A stretch of 64,000 nucleotides of DNA from DGNJ01 sp002388905 (GTDB taxonomy: Bacteria > Pseudomonadota > Gammaproteobacteria > Pseudomonadales > Porticoccaceae). The DNA lies in assembly GCA_036843405.1 (NCBI GenBank), contig DAITSJ010000001.1:1-64000 (forward strand), in the 5' to 3' direction. Position 1 is the stretch's first letter, and every line of letters starts with the position of its first letter. The notes below the pieces were generated by a model that was not told the DNA's origin, made no database searches, and saw only the letters and a list, made by a program, of their open reading frames with translations. A program made the position numbers and the translations under genes. Of this stretch, positions 35,071-43,046 are shown piece after piece.

Positions 35071-36375
35071 ATGACAGACTACGTGAAATTTTTCCGGGAA
35101 ACGTCCCCCTATATCAACATGCACCGGGGGAAAACCTTCGTCATCGCCGTTGGCGGGGAGGCGATCCGTCATGGCCATTTTCCCCACCTGGTCCACGATA
35201 TTGCCCTGCTCCATTCACTGGGGATCCGAATCGTACTTGTTCACGGGGCCCGGCCCCAGATCGATGAAAGGCTTTCGGCCTCGGGCATCGAGCCGCGGTA
35301 CCAGGACCATACCCGGGTCACCGACAACGCCACCATGGATTGCGTCAAGGACGCCATCGGCCATCTCCGTATCGATATCGAAAGCCTGTTCTCCGTGGGC
35401 CTGGCCAATTCCCCCATGCACGGCTCACGCATAAGCATCGTCGGCGGTAATTTCATCACCGCCCGGCCCGTGGGGGTCAGGGACGGCGTCGACTTCCACC
35501 ACACCGGCGAAGTCCGCAAGGTCGACCGCAACGCCATCGGGCGCCAACTGGATGAAGGCGCCATAGTGCTGCTTTCCTCCCTGGGCTACTCAACCACCGG
35601 CGAGGCCTTCAATCTCACCTACGAGGAAGTGGCCACCCGGACCGCCATCGCCCTGCAAGCGGAGAAGCTGATTCTTTTCACCGACGACAGTGGTCTGGTG
35701 AACGAAGACGGGGGCCTGCTCCGCACCCTGGCCCTGCCGGATGTCGGGAAATACCTGGATACCCTGACGGACCCGGTATTACGGCAGATCCTGGCCGCGG
35801 GTTTGCGGGCCTGCCAGAGCGGCGTGGCGCGCAGCCACCTGATCAGCTACCGCAAGGATGGCGCCCTGCTGGGCGAGCTGTTCACCCGCGAGGGCGAGGG
35901 TACGCTGCTGGTCCACGACGCCCAGGAAGTGATTCGCACCGCCGGCATCGAGGATATCGCCGGTCTGCTGGAGATTATCGGTCCGCTGGAAGAGGCCGGT
36001 GTTCTGGTCAAGCGCTCCCGGGAGTTGCTGGAAACGGAAATCAAACGGTTCACCCTGGTGGTGGATGCCGAGAACATGGTGGTGGCCTGTGCCGCGCTCT
36101 ATCCTTTCGACGACCACCGGTCGGCGGAGCTGGCCTGCGTGGCCACCCATCCGGACTACAAGAACAGGGGCCTGGCGGGCCGCCTGCTCGAACATATCGA
36201 GCGCCAGGCCCGGGGCATGGGGCTAGAGCGGATTTTCGTGCTCACCACCCGGGCCGCGCACTGGTTCCGGGAAAAGGGCTTCGAGCCCGCCACCATCGAG
36301 GACCTGCCCGCCGCCAGGAAGGAGCTCTACAACTACCAGCGCAACGCCAAGATCTTCTTCAAACGGCTCGCTTGA
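35071..36375 (+). CDS. argA: N-acetylglutamate synthase
   Basis: Predicted 434 aa (E. coli ArgA is 443). It catalyses the first step of arginine synthesis. The N-terminal amino-acid-kinase domain includes 'GGEAIRHGHFPHLVHDIALLH' (in part) and 'VLVHGARPQID'. The C-terminal GNAT domain includes 'ELACVATHPDYKNRGLAGRLLEH' (in part). This is the classical ArgA fusion, feedback-inhibited by arginine in relatives. The start ATG at 35071 gives 'MTDYVKFFRE', typical of the family; an in-frame upstream start at 35008 is less likely. Confidence 0.95.
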   Translation: MTDYVKFFRETSPYINMHRGKTFVIAVGGEAIRHGHFPHLVHDIALLHSLGIRIVLVHGARPQIDERLSASGIEPRYQDHTRVTDNATMDCVKDAIGHLRIDIESLFSVGLANSPMHGSRISIVGGNFITARPVGVRDGVDFHHTGEVRKVDRNAIGRQLDEGAIVLLSSLGYSTTGEAFNLTYEEVATRTAIALQAEKLILFTDDSGLVNEDGGLLRTLALPDVGKYLDTLTDPVLRQILAAGLRACQSGVARSHLISYRKDGALLGELFTREGEGTLLVHDAQEVIRTAGIEDIAGLLEIIGPLEEAGVLVKRSRELLETEIKRFTLVVDAENMVVACAALYPFDDHRSAELACVATHPDYKNRGLAGRLLEHIERQARGMGLERIFVLTTRAAHWFREKGFEPATIEDLPAARKELYNYQRNAKIFFKRLA

Positions 36376-36387
36376 GGGCCATGGCCC

Positions 36388-36633
36388 TCACGGGGACGGC
36401 TCGTTCTTGATGATGCCGCGGATGTTCAGTGCCGCCAGCGCAAACTGCAGCACCACCAGGGCGTGGGCACCGGCGTGCAGACCCCAGGCGACCCAGAGGA
36501 CATTACTGGCGAGGAAGCTCCAGAAACCGTATTTGCGCTCCGTCTTGCGCTGAAAGCCCACCAGCCAGACCGCCACCACGGTCACCAGCATGGCCGGCCA
36601 CTGCAGGAAATCGAGAAAATTCGCCAAGGTCAT
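36388..36633 (-). CDS. Small three-helix membrane protein
   Basis: Predicted 81 aa. Three hydrophobic segments lie at about residues 10-27, 36-53 and 57-73, with the short basic loop 'GFQRKTERKYG' between the first two. The pattern 'NVLWVAWG' in the second helix and 'LAALNIRGI' in the third resembles single-repeat PQ-loop/SemiSWEET or YgjV-type proteins, but not closely enough to name it. The start ATG follows GGAGCGA. It converges on argA (12-base gap) and is divergent from the hemolysin III-type gene. Confidence 0.65.
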   Translation of the reverse strand: MTLANFLDFLQWPAMLVTVVAVWLVGFQRKTERKYGFWSFLASNVLWVAWGLHAGAHALVVLQFALAALNIRGIIKNEPSP

Positions 36634-36735
36634 TCGCTCCGGTCAGCCTCCTGTCATGATCCCGGTGTATAGTTGAACCTCTGCCACCGGCAGGTAATCC
36701 AAGTTCGTACTTTGCCCTTCAAAGGCAACTTGCTC

Positions 36736-37401
36736 ATGCTTCCGACCGGCACAAGCAAAGCACTGGCAACCCGGCTGCAGTCCCGTGGCGAGGAAATCGC
36801 CAACAGCGTCAGTCACGGCATGGGGCTGGTGGCCGCTATTGTCGCCGCGCCTTTCCTTGTACTGGAATCCGCCCGCACCGGCAGTGCGGGCTTTGTGGTG
36901 GGCGTGAGTATTTTCATGACCACGACCGTGCTGCTCTATCTCGCCTCGACCCTGTACCACGCCCTGCCCCACGGACGCACCCGGCAAATTTTCCGGGTCG
37001 TCGAGCACTCGGCCATTTTCCTGCTGATCGCGGGCACCTATACGCCTTTCACCCTGGGCGTATTGCACGGCACCTGGGGCTGGGTCCTCCTGGGCCTGGT
37101 CTGGGGCATCGCCGCCGCCGGCATCGCCCTCAAGGCCCTGGGCCGGATGAAGCACCCCCTGATATCCACCGGCCTTTACGTGCTTATGGGCTGGCTGATA
37201 CTCATTGCCATCGAGCCGCTGGTTTCGCGGGTACCGGCAGCGGGTCTCTGGTGGCTGGTTACCGGCGGCATTGCCTATACCGTGGGCGCGACCTTCTACC
37301 TCTTCGACGCTCGCCTGCGGTACGGACACTTTATCTGGCACCTGTTCGTACTGGCGGGCACCACCTGCCACTATTTCGCGGTGTTCTGGTACGGTGCCTG
37401 A
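36736..37401 (+). CDS. Hemolysin III family (PAQR/YqfA-like) membrane protein
   Basis: Predicted 221 aa with about seven membrane helices. Hallmark positions are 'SHGMGLVAA' in the first helix, 'STLYHALPH' in the loop after the third and 'EHSAIFLLIAGTYTPF' in the fourth, with 'IWHLFVLAGTTCHY' in the last helix. These conserved His and Ser positions bind zinc in PAQR/HlyIII proteins. Bacterial members such as YqfA are linked to membrane lipid homeostasis, and haemolytic activity is not established for most. The ATG at 36736 is preceded by AAAGG; a TTG at 36673 would extend it by 21 residues. Confidence 0.88.
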   Translation: MLPTGTSKALATRLQSRGEEIANSVSHGMGLVAAIVAAPFLVLESARTGSAGFVVGVSIFMTTTVLLYLASTLYHALPHGRTRQIFRVVEHSAIFLLIAGTYTPFTLGVLHGTWGWVLLGLVWGIAAAGIALKALGRMKHPLISTGLYVLMGWLILIAIEPLVSRVPAAGLWWLVTGGIAYTVGATFYLFDARLRYGHFIWHLFVLAGTTCHYFAVFWYGA

Positions 37402-37427
37402 CCACCGGGGACGGGCAACAACCGCCG

Positions 37428-38891
37428 TCAACGATCAATGCCGCCCAGGCAGAGATACTTGATATCCAGATAGTCGTCGAGCCCGTACCGGGAGCCTTCG
37501 CGCCCGTGGCCGGACTCCTTGACGCCGCCAAAAGGCGCCATGGGGTTGGAGATGCCGCCGGCATTGACGCCCACCAGGCCGCTCTCCAGAGCCTCTCCCA
37601 CGCGCCAGATACGCCCCATATCGCGGCTGTAGAAATAGTTGGCAAGGCCGAAGGGCGTATCGTTGGCGCGCTGGATGGCCTCGTCCTCCGTCTCGAAGCG
37701 ATAGAGGGGCGCCACAGGGCCGAATATCTCTTCGTGGTAAAGCCGCATGCCCTCACCGACATCGGCAAGCACCGTGGGCTCCACGAAACAGGGGCCGAGC
37801 GGGGAGCGCCCGCCGCCGGCGAGCACCGATGCGCCCTTGTCGATGGCATCGCGAACAAAATCGAGAACCCCGTCGGCGGCGCCCTCGTTGACCAAGGGGC
37901 CCAGATCGGCGCCCTCGGTCATCCCCCCGGCCAGGACCAGCTCGCGCACGGCCGAGGTGAACTTTTCGGCAAAGGCGTCGTAGATGCCCGATTGCACCAG
38001 GATCCTGTTGGCGGCGATACAGGACTGCCCGGTATTGCGGAATTTTGCCGCCACGGCACCGGCGACGGCGTCGTCCAGGTGGGCATCGTCAAAGACGATA
38101 AAGGCCGCATTGCCACCCAGCTCCATGGAGGTGCGCTTCATGGTTGCCGAGCAATCCGCCACCAGTTTCTTGCCCACGGCGGTGGAACCGGTGAACGTCA
38201 GCTTGCGCACCGCCGGATTGCCGGTCAGTTCCGCACCGATCTCCCGGGTGGCACCGCAAACGATATTGATAACGCCGGGCGGGATGCCCGCGCGCTCGGC
38301 CAGGACACCCAGGGCCAGCGCCGACAGGGGCGTCTCGGTGGCGGGCTTGCAAACCACCGTGCAGCCGGCCGCCAGGGCCGGCGCGATCTTGCGAGCCAGC
38401 ATGGCATTGGGGAAATTCCAGGGAGTGATGCAGGCCACCACCCCCACCGGTTGTTTGATTGTGACGATGCGCTTGTCACTGGCCGGCGCGGGAATGGTAT
38501 CGCCGTAGATGCGCTTGGCTTCATCGGCAAACCACTCTATATAACCGGCGCCGTAGTCGATCTCCCCCTGGGCTTCCTTCAGGGGTTTGCCCTGCTCGGC
38601 GGTAAGGATTTTCGCCAGGTCGCCTTTCGCTTCCTGGATCAGGTCGAACCAGCGGCGCAACAGGCTCGATCGTTCAAGCGCCGTCTTGTCTCGCCAGTGG
38701 AGCATGGCCAGTTCCGCTGCCTCGATGGCGGCCCGGGTCTCGTCGGCACCGCATTTTGCCACACGCGTGATGATTTCACCGGTGGCGGGATTGAGGACTT
38801 CGAACGTATCCGAACTATCGGCGTGGACCCAGCGGTCGTTGATGTAAGCCTGGGAAACCAGGAGTGACGGATCGGAAAGCTTCAGCGACAT
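37428..38891 (-). CDS. gabD: NAD(P)-dependent succinate-semialdehyde dehydrogenase (ALDH family)
   Basis: Predicted 487 aa (E. coli GabD is 482). The ALDH signature residues are present: the catalytic Glu in 'MELGGNAAFIVFD', the catalytic Cys in 'GQSCIAANRI' and the Asn of 'TPWNFPNAM'. 'VKESGHGREGSRYGLDDYLD' near the C-terminus is typical of GabD. It oxidises succinate semialdehyde to succinate. No gabT or gabP is next to it, so the precise substrate is inferred. The start ATG at 38891 follows AGCAGG. Confidence 0.85.
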   Translation of the reverse strand: MSLKLSDPSLLVSQAYINDRWVHADSSDTFEVLNPATGEIITRVAKCGADETRAAIEAAELAMLHWRDKTALERSSLLRRWFDLIQEAKGDLAKILTAEQGKPLKEAQGEIDYGAGYIEWFADEAKRIYGDTIPAPASDKRIVTIKQPVGVVACITPWNFPNAMLARKIAPALAAGCTVVCKPATETPLSALALGVLAERAGIPPGVINIVCGATREIGAELTGNPAVRKLTFTGSTAVGKKLVADCSATMKRTSMELGGNAAFIVFDDAHLDDAVAGAVAAKFRNTGQSCIAANRILVQSGIYDAFAEKFTSAVRELVLAGGMTEGADLGPLVNEGAADGVLDFVRDAIDKGASVLAGGGRSPLGPCFVEPTVLADVGEGMRLYHEEIFGPVAPLYRFETEDEAIQRANDTPFGLANYFYSRDMGRIWRVGEALESGLVGVNAGGISNPMAPFGGVKESGHGREGSRYGLDDYLDIKYLCLGGIDR

Positions 38892-39012
38892 AGAAAACCT
38901 GCTCTCGTTGGTGGCAAGGTGTATTGAAGCGTGGCTACCGTGAAGTGTAGCCGCTGCCCGGCTCTTCATCATTAAGGGGCAACCGGCGCATGCCGTAAAT
39001 AAGGCAAATGGA

Positions 39013-39086
39013 TGGAGCGGGTGATGGGAATCGAACCCACGTTAGAAGCTTGGGAAGCTTCTGTTCTGCCATTGAACTACACCCGC
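39013..39086 (-). tRNA. tRNA-Gly (CCC)
   Basis: A 74-base tRNA on the minus strand begins GCGGGTGTAGTTCAATGGCA and ends in the encoded CCA. The anticodon stem GAAGC/GCTTC encloses the loop TTCCCAA, giving anticodon CCC. The T arm GGGTTCGATTCCC is canonical. It closely resembles E. coli glyU. It is a single gene between gabD and the GGDEF-EAL gene. Confidence 0.97.
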
Positions 39087-39118
39087 AAAGTGGCTTTCCT
39101 CGACAGAGGCGTGGCTCG

Positions 39119-39147
39119 ATTATGCATGGGGCCCACGACGCCATCAA
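39119..39147 (-). promoter_or_regulatory. Promoter of tRNA-Gly
   Basis: On the minus strand TTGATG (4 of 6) at 39147-39142 and CATAAT (5 of 6) at 39124-39119 are spaced by 17 bases. A GC-rich stretch follows the -10 box, as in stringently controlled stable RNA promoters. The mature 5' end at 39086 would follow a leader of about 25 bases. Confidence 0.7.
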
Positions 39148-39223
39148 GCACTCGTCAACCGTGCAGGAAGGGTACCGCGGTTCAAGATACCCGGACAAAT
39201 GCGCAGGTCGGCGGAAACGTCGC

Positions 39224-41359
39224 TTATAAAGCCGGTTGCAACCGCCCCTTGTGGGCTTTGAGCGTTACCGCCAGGTCTGCGAGTTTTTTCGGTCGCGAAA
39301 AATAAAAGCCCTGTGCCACCTGGCAGCCTCGCCCTCTCAGGTAGAGCTCCTGGCCGACCTCTTCGACCCCTTCGGCAACCACTTCGATACCAAGGCCCGA
39401 AGCCATGGCCAGTACGGCGTTGGTCACCGCCTTGCTGCTGTCGTCGCTGAGCAGGTTCGCCACGAACGACTGGTCAAGCTTGATGCGATCGACGGTAAAC
39501 CGGGTGATATAGGACAGGGAGGAAAAGCCCACGCCGAAATCGTCGATGGCCAGCTTGACCCCCATGGCCCGGATTTCCTGCATGGTGGAAGACACTTCCT
39601 CCGCATAGTGCATGAAAACGTTTTCAGTGATCTCGAGCTCCAGGCACTGTGGCGGCAAACCGCTCTTCTCCAGTGCGCCGGCAACAATGGCGGGCAGGTT
39701 GCGCTGCATGAGCTGGCGGGGCGAGAGATTGACGCCGATACGCAGGGGCCGGCCGCTCTCCCGTTGGAGCCGAACACCATCCCGGCAAGCCTGGTAGAGG
39801 ACCCATTCCCCCATGGGGACGATCAGTTCGGTGTCCTCGGCGATGCCGATAAAGCGGTTCGGCGGTATCTGGCCCTGGCCCGGCAGATACCAGCGCATCA
39901 GGGACTCGACCCCTTCCACGTCGCCGGTTTTCAGGTTGACCTGCGGCTGGTAGACGAGGCTAAGTTGATCCAGTTCCAGGGCCCGGCGCAGGGCCTGCTC
40001 CAGCGCCAGCCGTTCGTTGGCCTGCACCGCCATGGCCGGGGAAAAAAGCTGATAGTTGCTGCGGCCCCGTTCCTTGGCCGCATACATGGCGGTATCCGCG
40101 CGCATTACCAGTGACTCGGGGTCGTCGCCGTCGTCGGGGCAGACACAGACGCCGACACTGGGTGTCACCTTGAGGACGTGGCTGCCGATACGCAGTGATT
40201 CGCCAATAGTGCGCACCACGCCGGCGGCAACCTTTTCCACATCCTCCCGGCAGGTGACGTCGGAAAGAAGCACCACGAACTCGTCGCCGCCCATGCGGGC
40301 CACAGTATCGGTACTGCGCACACAGCCCTTGAGCAACTGGGCGACCTTGACCAGGATCTCGTCGCCGGCATGGTGGCCCAGGGAGTCGTTGATGCGCTTG
40401 AAATTGTCGAGATCCACCAGCATGACACCCACCTTCTGGCCGAAACGGAAGGCCCGTTTGATGGCCAGTTCCAGCCGATCCCTAAGCAGGGTGCGGTTGG
40501 GCAGACCGGTGAGTTCGTCATGGTATGCCAGGTAGCGGATATACTCTTCGGCCCGCTTACGCTCGCTGATATCCTGGGCAAAACCCAGGTAGCCGAGGAT
40601 CCGGTTATCGGCGCCGTGCAGAGGGGCGACGGTCAGGCTGATCGGCACCTTGGAGCCGTCCTTGCGCACGTAGTGCCACTCCACTTCTTCGATAAGCCCC
40701 TGGCTGGCCTTGTGGGTCAGGGCGGCAAAACCCGGGGTCATGGGTGCGTTACATTCGACGGAAAGCTGTTTTGCCTGGCGCTCCAGTTCCAGAGGGTCGT
40801 GAATCATATCCACCGACGAGCGGCCCACCAGTTCCTCTTCCCGATACCAGAGCAGGCGCTCGGCGGCGGGATTGACTGCGAGAATGGAGCCTGAGGTATC
40901 GACAGTGACGATGCTGAAGGGAGAGCTCCGGAAAATGGCCGTATAGAATGAAAAGTGCTCCCTTTCCCTGCGCTCCGCCTCCTTGCGGGCACTGATATCC
41001 ACCAGCACGGCGACAGCCACCAGGCCATCGGGCGTCTTGACACTGCTGAGACCGATTTCCACGGGGATTTCGGTGCCGTCCTTGGCGAGGGCGATCAGGT
41101 CGCGACCGGTGCCCATGCCACGGGTTGAGGGCCTGCTCAGGTAGGAAAGAAGATAGTCCCTGTGTTTTTCCCGCATCGCCACAGGCAGCAGGCATTCCAG
41201 GGGCCGGCCCACCAGTTCATTGATTTCGTAGCCGAGCAACTGTTCGGCCACGGCATTGACCGCGATCAGGTTGCCCTGACTGTCAACGGCAATATTGGCG
41301 GTAGGAGAATCGCCGATAAGACCCGCAATCGGGCCCTCATAAAAGGGTGTAACAACCAT
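39224..41359 (-). CDS. PAS-PAS-GGDEF-EAL protein (c-di-GMP signalling)
   Basis: Predicted 711 aa, no membrane segment. Two PAS sensor domains (about 10-130 and 140-265) are followed by GGDEF (about 275-435) and EAL (about 450-700). The GGDEF site is intact ('RMGGDEFVVLLSDV', about residue 357), as is 'LVDLDNFKRINDSLGH'. The EAL signature is 'GVESLMRW' (ESL in place of EAL, catalytic Glu kept), with 'NLSPRQL', 'LEITENVF', 'IDDFGVGFSSLSYI', 'KLDQSF' and 'AEGVE' all present, so both synthesis and hydrolysis of c-di-GMP are possible. It lies directly downstream of chpC with its own promoter. Confidence 0.93.
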   Translation of the reverse strand: MVVTPFYEGPIAGLIGDSPTANIAVDSQGNLIAVNAVAEQLLGYEINELVGRPLECLLPVAMREKHRDYLLSYLSRPSTRGMGTGRDLIALAKDGTEIPVEIGLSSVKTPDGLVAVAVLVDISARKEAERREREHFSFYTAIFRSSPFSIVTVDTSGSILAVNPAAERLLWYREEELVGRSSVDMIHDPLELERQAKQLSVECNAPMTPGFAALTHKASQGLIEEVEWHYVRKDGSKVPISLTVAPLHGADNRILGYLGFAQDISERKRAEEYIRYLAYHDELTGLPNRTLLRDRLELAIKRAFRFGQKVGVMLVDLDNFKRINDSLGHHAGDEILVKVAQLLKGCVRSTDTVARMGGDEFVVLLSDVTCREDVEKVAAGVVRTIGESLRIGSHVLKVTPSVGVCVCPDDGDDPESLVMRADTAMYAAKERGRSNYQLFSPAMAVQANERLALEQALRRALELDQLSLVYQPQVNLKTGDVEGVESLMRWYLPGQGQIPPNRFIGIAEDTELIVPMGEWVLYQACRDGVRLQRESGRPLRIGVNLSPRQLMQRNLPAIVAGALEKSGLPPQCLELEITENVFMHYAEEVSSTMQEIRAMGVKLAIDDFGVGFSSLSYITRFTVDRIKLDQSFVANLLSDDSSKAVTNAVLAMASGLGIEVVAEGVEEVGQELYLRGRGCQVAQGFYFSRPKKLADLAVTLKAHKGRLQPAL

Positions 41360-41497
41360 AGGAAGTGTGCCTGTACTGTAGAGAACGCTATCGGCAGCCC
41401 ACCGGAAAACTTTTGCCTCTACCTGACCGGTGCCAATTGCCTGACGCAGTGCCCACGATCACTGGAGGCGCGCAATACCCCTAGGAAAAATGCGGGT

Positions 41498-41526
41498 ATA
41501 GTGGCGATCTGTTCATTGGCTGTCAA
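41498..41526 (-). promoter_or_regulatory. Promoter of the GGDEF-EAL gene
   Basis: On the minus strand a perfect TTGACA lies at 41526-41521 and CACTAT (3 of 6) at 41503-41498, spaced by 17 bases. It lies between the end of chpC (41607) and the start of the GGDEF-EAL gene (41359). This suggests expression independent of the Pil-Chp operon, with a leader of about 130 bases in which no known riboswitch was recognised. Confidence 0.5.
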
Positions 41527-41606
41527 AGCCCCGCATCCACGGCCCGACGGGCAGCGGGTAAACACGGACAAACTGGCGGGGATGGTAGACGATCCCAGGT
41601 GGGTGC

Positions 41607-42092
41607 TCAGGCGGCGATGTCGGCGCAAAGCCTTTCCACGAGGGCGAGATCCGGCACCGACAAATCCCGCCCGGCGATATTGCCCATCATCAGCAGACCC
41701 GAGGCCGGACCCTCATCGGTTATGGGCGTCAGGGCGTTTTCTTCGGTAATCGCCAGGGGACTGGGGTAATCCGACAGGAGCATGGCAAAGAACCCGGTGG
41801 AGGCAAAGTCCCCCACCGCATTGAACACCGCGATACGACTGTGGTTTTGCGGTTCCGGCCTGGGATGATCCATCATCGCCTCGAAGGAAATCAACGGTAT
41901 ATGCTGGTCACGCCAGGTGATCCAGCCATAACACCAGGACGTCTCCTGCTCCCCCGGCTCCCGGGGGTAATTCCCGGCCACCACTTCGGCGATGGCGGTT
42001 ACGGGGACCAGCAACTCCATATCCGCCAGGGGCAGCACGAGGCTGTTAACCCTTTCCGGCAAAACCGGCTTATCGGCGACAATATCGGTCAT
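41607..42092 (-). CDS. chpC: CheW-like adaptor of the Pil-Chp system
   Basis: Predicted 161 aa. CheW fold: 'SLVLPLADMELLVPVTAIAEVV' (in part) at the start and 'WITWRDQHIPLISFEAMM' in the second half. In P. aeruginosa ChpC is the second CheW-like protein of the cluster, proposed to link extra receptors to ChpA. It starts three bases after the chpB stop and is the last gene of the cluster. Confidence 0.88.
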   Translation of the reverse strand: MTDIVADKPVLPERVNSLVLPLADMELLVPVTAIAEVVAGNYPREPGEQETSWCYGWITWRDQHIPLISFEAMMDHPRPEPQNHSRIAVFNAVGDFASTGFFAMLLSDYPSPLAITEENALTPITDEGPASGLLMMGNIAGRDLSVPDLALVERLCADIAA

Positions 42093-42095
42093 GAA

Positions 42096-43040
42096 TCAAC
42101 TTCCCTCCGCTGCGAGCCGGGACCCGTCGCCGGCCATGGTTTCGTTGAAGTGACGAGCCAGCGTCTCGACCGGGCCGACAAAATCCACCGCCTGGGCTTC
42201 CAGAACGGCCTCCGGCATGGCGGGGGCGGCACAGGAACCGGGCTCCTGCACCCACACCTGCCCGCCTCGATGACGAATCATCCGGCTGCCCACCACACCG
42301 TCGTAGCCCATGCCGGTGAAAACAATCATGCCGCACCGGGCGCCGAACTCCCGGGCCACCTGCCCCGCGACATCGTCGATATTGGGGCTGTACTGGCCCT
42401 GCCAGGGAAAATCCATCAGGCGCAGGGTGCCACCCTTTTCAATATGCAGCTTGCCCGCCGGTGACACCACCGTGACCTGCCCACGGTAGAGGGGCAGCCC
42501 GTCCCGACCGATGTCGGCACGCCATTCGCTACGGCGTTCCACCATTCTCAGCAGTTGATCCACGTGACGCTCGGCGATGTGCTGGACGTAAAGGAAGGCC
42601 ACGTCCAGATCCGGGGAAACGTCAGCCAGAAATTTACCCGCCACCTCCACTCCCCCCGTGGAGGCTGCCAGCACCCAGACCCGGGTTGCCGCCTCGCGCC
42701 GGCTGAGCCTGGCATGGCGCAAACGGCACTCCGATAGCTTTCGGGCGAGATCGTACTTCCAGGGATCGTAACGGGCACTGACCAGGGTGGGGATTTCCGT
42801 ATCCAGGAACACCACCGGCTGGCGGTGTGTATCAATAAACGGGTGGCTGGCGAGCATATCCGGGGCCACCGGATCGCGGGGGATGATCCAGCCGTCCACG
42901 TCGGGTTTCAGGCTGAGACGGGCTTCCCGGAAAGAGGGTTTCTCGCAATAGCCAACCTGATAGCCCAGTTCCTTCACCGCCATGCGCAGGGCATAGGATT
43001 GCGGCGACGGCCTGGCGAGAATCCCCAGTCGCAGCGTCAT
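42096..43040 (-). CDS. chpB: CheB-like protein-glutamate methylesterase of the Pil-Chp system
   Basis: Predicted 314 aa. The methylesterase triad is visible: Ser in 'LAASTGGVEV', His in 'YVQHIAERHVDQLL' and Asp in 'FTGMGYDGVVGSRM'. It removes methyl groups from the receptor PilJ, opposing PilK. The N-terminal part (about 1-115) has a receiver-like length but lacks the acidic pocket ('LGILARPSPQ' where DD is expected). I chose ATG at 43040, six bases after the chpA stop; a TTG one codon earlier is possible. Confidence 0.92.
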   Translation of the reverse strand: MTLRLGILARPSPQSYALRMAVKELGYQVGYCEKPSFREARLSLKPDVDGWIIPRDPVAPDMLASHPFIDTHRQPVVFLDTEIPTLVSARYDPWKYDLARKLSECRLRHARLSRREAATRVWVLAASTGGVEVAGKFLADVSPDLDVAFLYVQHIAERHVDQLLRMVERRSEWRADIGRDGLPLYRGQVTVVSPAGKLHIEKGGTLRLMDFPWQGQYSPNIDDVAGQVAREFGARCGMIVFTGMGYDGVVGSRMIRHRGGQVWVQEPGSCAAPAMPEAVLEAQAVDFVGPVETLARHFNETMAGDGSRLAAEGS

Positions 43041-43046
43041 CAATAG

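Noticed and set aside
36736..37401. Hemolysin III as a toxin
   Set aside because: The family name is historical; PAQR-type members act in membrane homeostasis, and nothing here suggests a secreted toxin.
41360..41490. A c-di-GMP riboswitch in the leader of the GGDEF-EAL gene
   Set aside because: No GEMM-type conserved motif was recognised in the leader.
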